NCBI GenBank assembly: GCA_038240295.1
Contig: JBBSDW010000093.1
Coordinates: 1 to 13,609 of the forward strand
Origin: JABDDM01 sp038240295
GTDB taxonomy: Bacteria > Bacteroidota > Ignavibacteria > Palsa-1295
Direction of reading: 5' to 3'
Length of the DNA: 13,609 bases
Position 1 is the first letter of the stretch; every line of letters begins with the position of its first letter. Shown in pieces: positions 6,951 through 13,609 of this stretch. Made by a program: the position numbers and the translations under genes. The notes beneath the pieces are model-generated. The model was not told where the DNA came from. It worked only from the letters and a program-made list of their open reading frames with translations, and ran no database searches.

Positions 6951-7069
6951 GATTTGGATCACATCCTCCTCATCGAGCTTATGCAAAGTGACGGACGGCG
7001 CGATCTGTTTCGCGTTCTCGAAGTATTTTAAAAAGAACGTCGCGGTGGGCAACTGCGTTAATCTGAGCA
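6951..7069. other. Leader of mrdA, no clear signals
   Basis: Between the repeat and the mrdA start there is no Shine-Dalgarno sequence, no TAnnTTTG box and no terminator hairpin. The minus strand is open across it and reads plausibly (FFLKYFENAKQIAPSV, KLDEEDVIQI), but it has no recognisable family and overlaps the mrdA start. Confidence 0.4.
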
Positions 7070-9070
7070 ATGCAATACGAACACGAATTCGCATCTCCGA
7101 CTCGAAGCCGACTGCTTGCCGGCCTTATCATCGCTGTCTTCGCCGGTTTTCTGGTGCGCTTCGTTCAGTTGCAGCTCGTCGAGGGTACCGCGCTTAGCTC
7201 TGCCGCTGTCGATCAGGGATTGAAGAAGATCGAACGCATACCGGTGCGCGGCGCGCTCTATGATCGCCGCGGACGTGTGATCGCGGCGAGCATTCCAAGT
7301 TATAGCGTAGCGATCACGCCGCAGGATTTTACTCCGTATCGCAATGCAGCAATGCCGGTGCTTGCCGATATTCTTGGGATCGATACGAATTATATCTCGG
7401 CAAAACTCAAAGCCGCCGGATATTTCAAACGCTTCCAGCCGATCAAAATCTGGCGCGACGCCGATGCCCGCATTATCGCTGCAGTCGAGGAGAACCAGGA
7501 CAAACTTCCGGGCGTCGATATCATCGTCGAATCGAAGCGGCAGTATATCGCGCCGATCCGCGCGTCGCATCTGCTTGGATATACAAAAGAGATCTCGCAG
7601 CATTTGCTCGATAAGCTCGACGAGACGGCCGACAGCGATTACTACCATCCGGGCGATGTTGTCGGAACGGCAGGGTTGGAGGAAGTGCACGAAAAAGAAC
7701 TTCGAGGGATCAAGGGGTATGAATTCGTCGCAGTCGATGCCCGCGGTCAAAAGCAATCGCGGCTCAACGAAGGACGGACAGATGTCAATTCTGTCGACGG
7801 CGACAATATCCAGCTCGGAATGGATATCGACGTGCAGGAATACGCAGAGCAGTTGCTCGACCCGTATCGTGGAGCGATCGTTGCGCTCGATCCGAACAAC
7901 GGCGACATTCTCGCGCTCGTCAGCAAGCCCGATTTCGATCTCGATCTTTTTAGCGGCAAGACGACGAAAGCCGAGTACCAATCGGTGATGCTCGATCCGG
8001 CGAATCCACTCTACAACCGAGCGTTGCAATCGCGCTATCCACCTGGCTCGACCTGGAAGCTCATGATGGCCGCGGCATGCCTTCAGACGCAAGTCATTGG
8101 ATTTGATTTCAAACTTGTGTGCCCGGGAAGTTTCACCTACGGCAATCACACCTATCATGACGATCAGGTGCACGGTCTGACCAATATCCATCAATCGATC
8201 GTTAAATCCTGCGACGTGTTCTATTACCAGATGGTACTCAAGCTTGGCATCGACTCGATGTATAAATACGCACGCGAGTTTGGCTTCGATCAGGTGACCG
8301 GCGTCGATATTGGTTCGGAGGGTACCGGCTGGATCCCGAACACGAAGCGGATGAACAAGCTTTATCCGAAAGGATGGACGAAGGGTTATGTCGTGAGTCA
8401 GGGGATCGGTCAGGGCGAGATCGGCGTGACGCCGATCCAGCAGGCCTGTTATGCCGCCTGCTGGGCGAATCATGGCTTGTGGGTGCAGCCGCACGCAGCG
8501 AAGAATTATTACAACATGGAAAAGGCGCGTTGGGATACCGTCGCCTACAAAACGCGAAGGGTGCATGTGCTCGACACGATCATAGAAGTCGTGCGCGAGG
8601 GAATGTACGGGGTAGTCAACGAGCCAGGAGGCACCGCGCACATTACGCAAATTCCGAATTCATCGATCATCATCGCAGGCAAAACCGGAACCGCACAGAA
8701 CCCACATGGAAAAGATCACGCGTGGTTCGTCTGTTTCGCGCCGTACGATCATCCGAAGATCGCGATCTGTGTGCTCGTCGAAAATCAGGGTTTTGGCGGT
8801 GTCTATTCGGCGCCGATCGCAAGAAAATTGATACAGCTTTATTTGACCGGGAAGCGGGAAGACCCGCCGCCAGCGATCTTGCCAAACACGCCTGCCTATG
8901 AGGCGATGAAAGCAGCGATCTATGCAAAAGGAATTCGGACGGAGATAAGGCTCGATTCCACGCCAGCGAGCGGACTCATCCCTTCGACCAATCCGAGACC
9001 CAAATCCAAAAAGCCTACTCAGCATGCGGCGATGATTTTCCATGAGCTGATCGACCCAAAGCGGATTTGA
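7070..9070 (+). CDS. mrdA: Penicillin-binding protein 2 (class B transpeptidase)
   Basis: The product cross-links peptidoglycan peptides during lateral wall growth and normally works with RodA and the MreBCD elongasome at the inner membrane. At 666 residues it has the class B layout: a short cytoplasmic start, one membrane anchor (about 14-34), a periplasmic dimerisation domain beginning at the RIPVRGALYDRRGRVIA motif (about 56-72), then the transpeptidase domain. The three penicillin-binding motifs are present: SxxK as STWK with catalytic S327, SxD as SCD (380-382), and KTGT at 538-541. The SxD form, not SxN, fits PBP2 and not PBP3/FtsI. A Pro/Lys-rich tail follows (about 610-666). The ATG at 7070 gives a normal anchor; no Shine-Dalgarno is seen. 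mreC, mreD and rodA are not adjacent; the gene lies directly after the second composite repeat, so its transcription must start in or before that repeat. Confidence 0.96.
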   Translation: MQYEHEFASPTRSRLLAGLIIAVFAGFLVRFVQLQLVEGTALSSAAVDQGLKKIERIPVRGALYDRRGRVIAASIPSYSVAITPQDFTPYRNAAMPVLADILGIDTNYISAKLKAAGYFKRFQPIKIWRDADARIIAAVEENQDKLPGVDIIVESKRQYIAPIRASHLLGYTKEISQHLLDKLDETADSDYYHPGDVVGTAGLEEVHEKELRGIKGYEFVAVDARGQKQSRLNEGRTDVNSVDGDNIQLGMDIDVQEYAEQLLDPYRGAIVALDPNNGDILALVSKPDFDLDLFSGKTTKAEYQSVMLDPANPLYNRALQSRYPPGSTWKLMMAAACLQTQVIGFDFKLVCPGSFTYGNHTYHDDQVHGLTNIHQSIVKSCDVFYYQMVLKLGIDSMYKYAREFGFDQVTGVDIGSEGTGWIPNTKRMNKLYPKGWTKGYVVSQGIGQGEIGVTPIQQACYAACWANHGLWVQPHAAKNYYNMEKARWDTVAYKTRRVHVLDTIIEVVREGMYGVVNEPGGTAHITQIPNSSIIIAGKTGTAQNPHGKDHAWFVCFAPYDHPKIAICVLVENQGFGGVYSAPIARKLIQLYLTGKREDPPPAILPNTPAYEAMKAAIYAKGIRTEIRLDSTPASGLIPSTNPRPKSKKPTQHAAMIFHELIDPKRI

Positions 9071-9126
9071 GCCTGACGTTAAAGGGCGACTCAGTCTGTA
9101 GCCGTGCACGCTTCAAGCTCCTTTCG

Positions 9127-9134
9127 TATCTTTG
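9127..9134 (+). promoter_or_regulatory. FCB-type -7 promoter box for pyrF
   Basis: TATCTTTG matches TAnnTTTG exactly and ends 17 nt before the pyrF ATG, implying a leader of roughly ten nucleotides. No TTTG/TTG -33 box is found around 9104, so the promoter is half-matched. Its place between the mrdA stop and the ATG supports it, and argues against the longer pyrF reading that starts at 9104, whose start codon would lie upstream of the predicted transcript. Confidence 0.5.
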
Positions 9135-9151
9135 CGAATAACCAGACCACA

Positions 9152-9964
9152 ATGACATTTCTCGAAAAGCTTGAAGCAGCCCGCGTTCGCCAGGATTCCA
9201 TGCTCTGTATCGGGCTCGATACCGATTGGCGCACACTGCCTGACTTCATGCATCGCGAGGAGAACCCCGTACTCGCCTGGAACCGCGCGATCATCGACGC
9301 TACGAAAGATATCGCCTGCGCCTATAAGCTGAACGTCGCCTACTACGAAGCCTTCGGCGAGGCGGGGATCTACGCGATGCACCGCACACTTTCGCGCATT
9401 CCGAGCCACGTGATCACGATCGCCGACGTGAAACGTAGCGACATCGGCAAGACGTGCGATCAATATGCGTTCACCTATCAGGATTATTTTGGCTTCGATG
9501 CGATGACGGTAAATCCACTTATGGGATTCGATTCCGTCGAACCGTTTTTGCATCACGAAGATCGTGGAGTATTCCTGCTTGGTCTGACTTCGAACCCAGG
9601 CGCGAAGGATTTCGAATATCTCGAGCTTAAGAACGGCAAGCGCCTTTATGAAGAGATCACCGATCAAGTGCGCGAATGGAACAAGCCGAAGCAAAACTGC
9701 GGGCTTGTCGTCGGAGCAACGAAGCCTTCGGAGCTTGCCGCACTTCGCACGCGCGCTCCGGAGCTTCCGTTTCTTATTCCAGGAATCGGTGCACAAGGCG
9801 GATCGCTCGGGGCTGTGCTGCAGGCGAACGCTGGCGGTGCGGCGTTAATCAACGTCAGCCGCGGCATCGCGGGCGCTTCACGCGAAATGGATTTCGCTGA
9901 AGCTGCAGCACGTGCTGCAGAGAAGATCGTGGCTGAAATGCGGGCAGCCGCCGTTATGGCATAA
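9152..9964 (+). CDS. pyrF: Orotidine 5'-phosphate decarboxylase (subfamily 2)
   Basis: The enzyme converts orotidine 5'-monophosphate to UMP, the last step of de novo UMP synthesis, in the cytoplasm. The 270-residue TIM barrel is the longer type-2 form found in mycobacteria, Myxococcus and FCB bacteria. Visible motifs are the first strand SMLCIGLDTD, the substrate lysine K59 in AYKLNVAYYE, the catalytic array D92-V-K94-R-S-D97-I in ADVKRSDIGK, the phosphate-binding PGIGAQGG, and the closing NVSRGI. The start was set at ATG 9152 because MTFLEKLEAARVRQ is the usual family beginning; an in-frame ATG at 9104 would add 16 residues without family character and precede the promoter box. The gene lies 81 nt after mrdA and 11 nt before the DUF2851 gene, so it probably leads a two-gene unit. 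Confidence 0.96.
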   Translation: MTFLEKLEAARVRQDSMLCIGLDTDWRTLPDFMHREENPVLAWNRAIIDATKDIACAYKLNVAYYEAFGEAGIYAMHRTLSRIPSHVITIADVKRSDIGKTCDQYAFTYQDYFGFDAMTVNPLMGFDSVEPFLHHEDRGVFLLGLTSNPGAKDFEYLELKNGKRLYEEITDQVREWNKPKQNCGLVVGATKPSELAALRTRAPELPFLIPGIGAQGGSLGAVLQANAGGAALINVSRGIAGASREMDFAEAAARAAEKIVAEMRAAAVMA

Positions 9965-9975
9965 TCGGTAGTAAA

Positions 9976-11352
9976 GTGGCGCGCGCTGCGATCCCCGAAC
10001 ATTTGATGCACCGGATCTGGAAGGATCCGGCGAAATATCTCCTCGAGCAGACAATGCTTGACGATGGCACTCCGATCGCGATTCTTAATCCAGGCCACTA
10101 CAACGATCATCGCGGTGGTCCCGATTTTCAGAGTGCAGAGCTTGTCATTAACGGCTTGCTACTCAAAGGCGATGTCGAACTTCATACGTCGCTCGATGAA
10201 TGGGCTGCGCACGGACATGACGGCGACCAGCGGTATGCGAATGTCATCCTCCATGTCATACTCACGCGTGAAGAAGAACACGAGAATGCTCACGCACCCC
10301 ATTTGCCAACGCTCGCGCTCGCCGATAATCTCAGACTGAACGAACGGACTCTATGGGAGCAGCTTTTCGATTCGCTTTATTCGCGCGCGCCTGAGCTTGC
10401 CTGTTTTCCGCACAATCTTCAAGTCCCGATCCGCTTTAAGCGAAAAGTAATCGATCGATTTGCCGAAGCGAGACTGGATGAATTGTGTGCGCGATTCACA
10501 GACGATGCAGATTCGCTCATGACATTTCTCGATCGGCTTTATCTTCAGACCTTCGACGCACTTGGATATTCGGAGAACCGCGCGCCGTTCAAACAACTCG
10601 CAGAGATCTGTAGGATAGACCGAGTTCGCAAACTTCGTTCAATCACAACCGACGCCAACAGAGCGATCGCATTTCAGTCTCTTTTCTTCGGAGCATCGGG
10701 ACTACTTCCTCAACCTTCGGCCGATTATTCGGCAGCGTCCAACGAAAAGATCATTGAGCTTGCTTCGGCGTGGTCGTGGCTTCAGGATGAACTCAATCTG
10801 CCGTCATTGTTGGCTGAAAACGACTGGGCATTCTTTCGAATTCGACCGCTCAATTCTCCGCATCGCCGCGTTGCTCTTGCCGCGCATTTTGCTCAGCACT
10901 TGTTCGCGGTAGATGTGGCGACTACTATGCTCCTCCGCTCGCTTGAGGACCTTGAGATGCCGGTTGGCGTTGATCCTTTTTGGGAACATCACACCTCATT
11001 CGCAAGCGAAATTTCGGAGGCGCAGAGCCTGCTTGGCGAGGAGCGAAAGCGGGCGCTCGCGCTAAATGTTGCGATGCCAGCGCAGATCGCCTACGCGAAA
11101 AAATTCGGACAGTTGAGCCAGCAGTCACTCAAGCCGCTTCGCGATCGCTGGATGAATTCGCGAATGCGTTCGAGCGCTCATTACATAAATGTTGTGAGGC
11201 AGGAACTTCTGGAAAGTGAAAGCGTTAAAACGGTGCGCGAAGAGCAGGGGGCGCTCTTACTCACGCGATCGTTCTGTCAGGAACGTCGCTGCTCAGAGTG
11301 CCCAATCGGTCAAAAACTCATCGAAAAGGGCTGGAATGCCCGATTAGCTTGA
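9976..11352 (+). CDS. DUF2851 family protein
   Basis: This 458-residue protein belongs to DUF2851, a family of unknown function common in Bacteroidetes and relatives. The N-terminal block has the family pattern: PEHLMHRIWK, PGHYNDHRGGPDF (D50), KGDVELH (E68, H70), W76, H79, H81, D84, then YANVILHVIL. The order of D, then ExH, then the H/D cluster suggests a metal-binding or nuclease-like site, but this is inference. The helical middle has no known motif. Near the C-terminus a cysteine group CQERRCSECP (C434, C439, C442) could bind zinc or an iron-sulfur cluster. The start is GTG at 9976, 11 nt after pyrF, because the PEHLMHRIW block precedes the next ATG (10006) and belongs to the family. There is no clear ribosome-binding site. 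It is likely co-transcribed with pyrF by position only. Confidence 0.88.
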   Translation: MARAAIPEHLMHRIWKDPAKYLLEQTMLDDGTPIAILNPGHYNDHRGGPDFQSAELVINGLLLKGDVELHTSLDEWAAHGHDGDQRYANVILHVILTREEEHENAHAPHLPTLALADNLRLNERTLWEQLFDSLYSRAPELACFPHNLQVPIRFKRKVIDRFAEARLDELCARFTDDADSLMTFLDRLYLQTFDALGYSENRAPFKQLAEICRIDRVRKLRSITTDANRAIAFQSLFFGASGLLPQPSADYSAASNEKIIELASAWSWLQDELNLPSLLAENDWAFFRIRPLNSPHRRVALAAHFAQHLFAVDVATTMLLRSLEDLEMPVGVDPFWEHHTSFASEISEAQSLLGEERKRALALNVAMPAQIAYAKKFGQLSQQSLKPLRDRWMNSRMRSSAHYINVVRQELLESESVKTVREEQGALLLTRSFCQERRCSECPIGQKLIEKGWNARLA

Positions 11353-11377
11353 TTACTTGACCCCCTCTTTTTACGAT
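11349..11377 (+). promoter_or_regulatory. Possible promoter of tRNA-Gly
   Basis: TTGATT (11349-11354), a 17-nt spacer and TACGAT (11372-11377) form a sigma70-like pair, each matching four of six consensus bases. The pair overlaps the DUF2851 stop codon and ends 7 nt before the tRNA, so the transcript would begin almost at the mature 5' end. It may be chance; read-through from upstream is the alternative. Confidence 0.35.
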
Positions 11378-11384
11378 AGTCATT

Positions 11385-11461
<77 letters not shown>

Positions 11462-11466
11462 TCGAA

Positions 11467-11494
11467 AAAAGGCCGCTCATACGAGTGGCCTTTT
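11467..11494 (+). terminator. Intrinsic terminator after tRNA-Gly
   Basis: AAAAGGCCGCTC (11467-11478) pairs with GAGTGGCCTTTT (11483-11494) over 12 bp, including one G-U pair, around an ATAC loop. It begins 10 nt after the tRNA. The A/T ends make it usable on either strand. It separates tRNA transcription from the phosphatase gene. Confidence 0.85.
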
Positions 11495-11525
11495 GCTTAA
11501 CTAACGATCCGCATCCTCCAGAACG

Positions 11526-12722
11526 ATGTCGACGATCCAGGCGAACCCCTTGACCCATGAGCGATTTGCGCTCACGTCGCTGCTTGACTTCGCTCGAACG
11601 CTCACTCCCGATCTCGGCACAACCGGCATTCTCAAATCGGTCATTCGGACGATCATGGGCAAGGCGCTGATCAAAGATGCGCTTGCATTCGTCAGGCACG
11701 AAGGCCAGTTTCAGATCGTCCATCGCGCGGGTTTTGTCGGCGTTGAGATTCCCGAGATCATGACCGAAATCGAGATCGAACTTTGGGCGGTCAAGCATGA
11801 TGACGCGATCGCGGTCATGCTTAATTTAAGTCCGCGCGAGATCGAAGGAGATAAGTGCTTGCTCATCTTCGGCGATTCGATGATGCCTGGGATGGAGATC
11901 GAAGAGGAGACCGATTTTCTCGAATCGATCTCGCGGCTTGCAAGTATGGCGATCTCGAATGCACGAATGTTCGAGCGTGAGCAGGAGCGCGAGCGCATCG
12001 AAGCCGACCTCAGGCTTGCGCGCGAAATCCAGCTTTCGCTGTTCCCGCAGTCGCTTCCGAAGATCGAGCATCTCGAAATTGCAGCATATTCAAGACCGTG
12101 CGAAGTTGTTGGCGGGGATTACTACGATGTGATCAAACTGAGCGATCATGAAGTGCTGATAGCGATCGCGGATGTCGTAGGGAAGGGAGTCGCTGCGGCA
12201 CTGTTGATGTCGAGTGTGCAGGCGTCGTTGCGCGCGCTCGTATCGATGATAAAAACAGGTCAGTTAGGTTTGCTCGATGTGGTTGAAGAACTCAATCGGT
12301 TGCTGTTCGAGAGCACGTCAGCGGAGCGATTCGTCACGGCCGCATTCGTGATCATCGATACCAAACGCGAAAGGATTCTCTCTGTCGTTGCCGGACATCC
12401 TTATCCGATCATTCTTCATCCGAACGGACGAACGTCATCGCTCGAATCTTCAGGCATTCCTCTCGGAATCATCGACACCTTCGCGTACGAATTTCACGAG
12501 CGGGCGTTCAAGAACGGGGACGCGTTGCTGCTCTATACCGATGGACTTTCCGAATCACGCATCGACGGCAAAGAGCTTGGCCCGAAAGGGATACAGAAGC
12601 TTTTGGCCGCGCAGAGAATCGGCGATGCGAAGTCGATCATTAACACGCTTGCAATGAAATCGGATAGCTCCGATATGAACGATGACCTGACGCTGATCGC
12701 GGCAATCTTTAAAAACTCATAG
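11526..12722 (+). CDS. PP2C-type (SpoIIE/RsbU-like) serine/threonine phosphatase
   Basis: The product is 398 residues. Residues about 10-150 look like a GAF-type sensor domain. A charged helix (about 150-175, NARMFEREQERERIEADL) leads into the LAREIQLSLFPQSLP linker seen in RsbU-type phosphatases. The catalytic domain follows: VVGGDYYD (194-201, metal-binding D198), IADVVGKGVAAALLM with D216, FVTAAFVIID, AGHPYPI (usually AGHNPPL), YTDGLSE with D339, and NDDLTLI with D386/D387. All expected metal aspartates are present, so it should be active. The family dephosphorylates anti-sigma-factor antagonists in partner-switching pathways; no such partner or sigma factor lies in the window, so the target is unknown. 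The N-terminus has no membrane segment, indicating a cytoplasmic sensor. The ATG lies 31 nt after the tRNA terminator and has no Shine-Dalgarno sequence; no promoter box was recognised. Confidence 0.93.
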   Translation: MSTIQANPLTHERFALTSLLDFARTLTPDLGTTGILKSVIRTIMGKALIKDALAFVRHEGQFQIVHRAGFVGVEIPEIMTEIEIELWAVKHDDAIAVMLNLSPREIEGDKCLLIFGDSMMPGMEIEEETDFLESISRLASMAISNARMFEREQERERIEADLRLAREIQLSLFPQSLPKIEHLEIAAYSRPCEVVGGDYYDVIKLSDHEVLIAIADVVGKGVAAALLMSSVQASLRALVSMIKTGQLGLLDVVEELNRLLFESTSAERFVTAAFVIIDTKRERILSVVAGHPYPIILHPNGRTSSLESSGIPLGIIDTFAYEFHERAFKNGDALLLYTDGLSESRIDGKELGPKGIQKLLAAQRIGDAKSIINTLAMKSDSSDMNDDLTLIAAIFKNS

Positions 12723-12759
12723 CTAAAAAAGGCGCCAACTAACTCGCAACCACCCCCAA

Positions 12760-12787
12760 CCCCCGCCTTCAAAAGGCGGGGGCTTTT
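12760..12787 (+). terminator. Intrinsic terminator after the phosphatase gene
   Basis: CCCCCGCCTT (12760-12769) pairs with AAGGCGGGGG (12773-12782) over up to 10 bp around a tight loop and is followed by CTTTTATT. It lies between two converging genes. The T-run is on the plus strand only, so it serves the phosphatase gene; the minus-strand gene shows no matching terminator. Confidence 0.9.
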
Positions 12788-12805
12788 ATTAAACGCGAAC
12801 TTTAT

Positions 12806-13609
12806 TTATCGCGCAACCACCAGTCGCGAGGATGTCACAACATTCTGATCGGTAAGAATGCGCACGGTATACGTACCGGCGGCTAAACCTCGTGTATCGA
12901 TCGAGGTCTGCACGGATCCCGAAACGGCATGAGGGATCGAGCTTGATGTTACCAGTTTGCCGAGCACATCATAGACTTCGATATCGACGATCGAGGAATG
13001 ATCGAGCATCAACTCGACTCGAACGTCACTTGAAGCTTGCGATGGGTTCGGATAAAGTGCGATTCTGACACCACTCGAAAGTGCTGCTTGTTCAGCAACG
13101 CCCACCTGAGTCAAGATGACGAATGGATCGCTTTCGATGGGTGCAGTTTCACCAGCCAATGGTAGAAGTTTGATCACGCATTGGCTGCTCGAAGGGGCAG
13201 TCACTTTCCAGAGATAGGTGGTGTCTGTCACGTTACGTGCAAGTGTGTCCCAGTTCGCCCCGGCATTTCGTGAGAGAAGAACATCGACTGCGGCGACGCC
13301 CTGCTTGCGCCAGATGATCGGCAGGTTACTGCCGATGGTTAGCGTGTCTTTGGACGTAGGCCGAATGATCGCGAGCGACCTTGCCGACTTCGCGATCGTA
13401 AACGTACCCTTCTCGATCGCGATCGGATCGCCATTGAATGAATCGACAACTTTGATTTTGCCAGTCGTCGTTGCTGAATCGGGCACCGTCCAGTTGATCA
13501 CCGAGACCCCCGATGACGAGATGTCGCTCCAGGATGAGCCGTTCTAGAGCGAATAATAGGCGGTCAAGTAATACACGTTCGAATTCTGAAACAGGATATG
13601 AACAATTGC
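12806..13609 (-). pseudogene. T9SS-sorted surface protein, C-terminal part, with in-frame TAG (partial)
   Basis: The frame runs from the right window edge to TAA at 12806-12808. The last about 85 residues form a type A T9SS sorting domain: ALYPNPSQASSDVRVEL, IEVYDVLGKLV, TRGLAAGTYTVRI and a short basic end. T9SS exports such proteins across the outer membrane and anchors or releases them. Upstream are two Ig-like segments of the kind with IIWRKQGVAAVDVLLSRNAG and YLWKVTAP patterns. A GTG at 13499-13501 could be taken as a start, but upstream of it the frame reads NGSSWSDISSSGVSV back to a TAG at 13544-13546, and 21 further sense codons (QNSNVYYLTAYYSL just before the TAG) reach the edge. The domain clearly spans the stop. 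It is therefore a nonsense-mutated gene, a readthrough site or a sequence error. The N-terminus is outside the window. Confidence 0.75.

Noticed and set aside
7058..8650. A 530-codon open frame on the minus strand inside mrdA
   Set aside because: It is a compositional shadow of mrdA, whose catalytic motifs are all present on the plus strand.
9104..9151. A longer pyrF start adding 16 residues
   Set aside because: The extension lacks family similarity and its start codon precedes the TATCTTTG promoter box; ATG 9152 gives the expected N-terminus.

Overview
The window looks like chromosomal DNA from the FCB group (Bacteroidetes/Chlorobi relatives), plausibly an Ignavibacteria- or Kapabacteria-like lineage. 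Four things suggest this. A protein at the right end carries a type IX secretion (T9SS) sorting domain. TAnnTTTG promoter boxes precede two genes. Start codons almost never have a Shine-Dalgarno sequence. A DUF2851 gene is present. The lineage is an inference from these features; no database search was possible.

Layout. 1-340: a composite intergenic repeat (direct, inverted and direct copies of one GGATGACA-ended unit). 341-4609: rpoC, closed by a strong hairpin. 4790-5782: a secreted protein with a stalk-like middle and a C1q/BclA-like C-terminal domain. 5783-6583: a patch that looks acquired, holding a palindrome, a near-consensus FCB promoter, a foldable leader, an AT-rich three-helix membrane protein, an orphan or decayed ORF and a terminator. 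6652-6950: a second copy of the same composite repeat. 7070-9070: mrdA (PBP2). 9152-9964: pyrF. 9976-11352: a DUF2851 protein. 11385-11457: tRNA-Gly(GCC) with its terminator. 11526-12722: a GAF-like/SpoIIE-type PP2C phosphatase with a terminator. 12806 to the right edge, minus strand: the C-terminal part of a T9SS surface protein interrupted by an in-frame TAG.

How the genes relate. Transcription, cell-wall elongation, pyrimidine synthesis, translation and signalling genes sit side by side on the plus strand without forming one pathway. pyrF and the DUF2851 gene are 11 nt apart and probably co-transcribed. mrdA lacks its usual mreCD/rodA neighbours here. The signals most worth a second look are the two whole-copy composite repeats in front of rpoC and mrdA, the promoter plus structured leader in front of the small membrane protein, and the amber codon in the T9SS protein.
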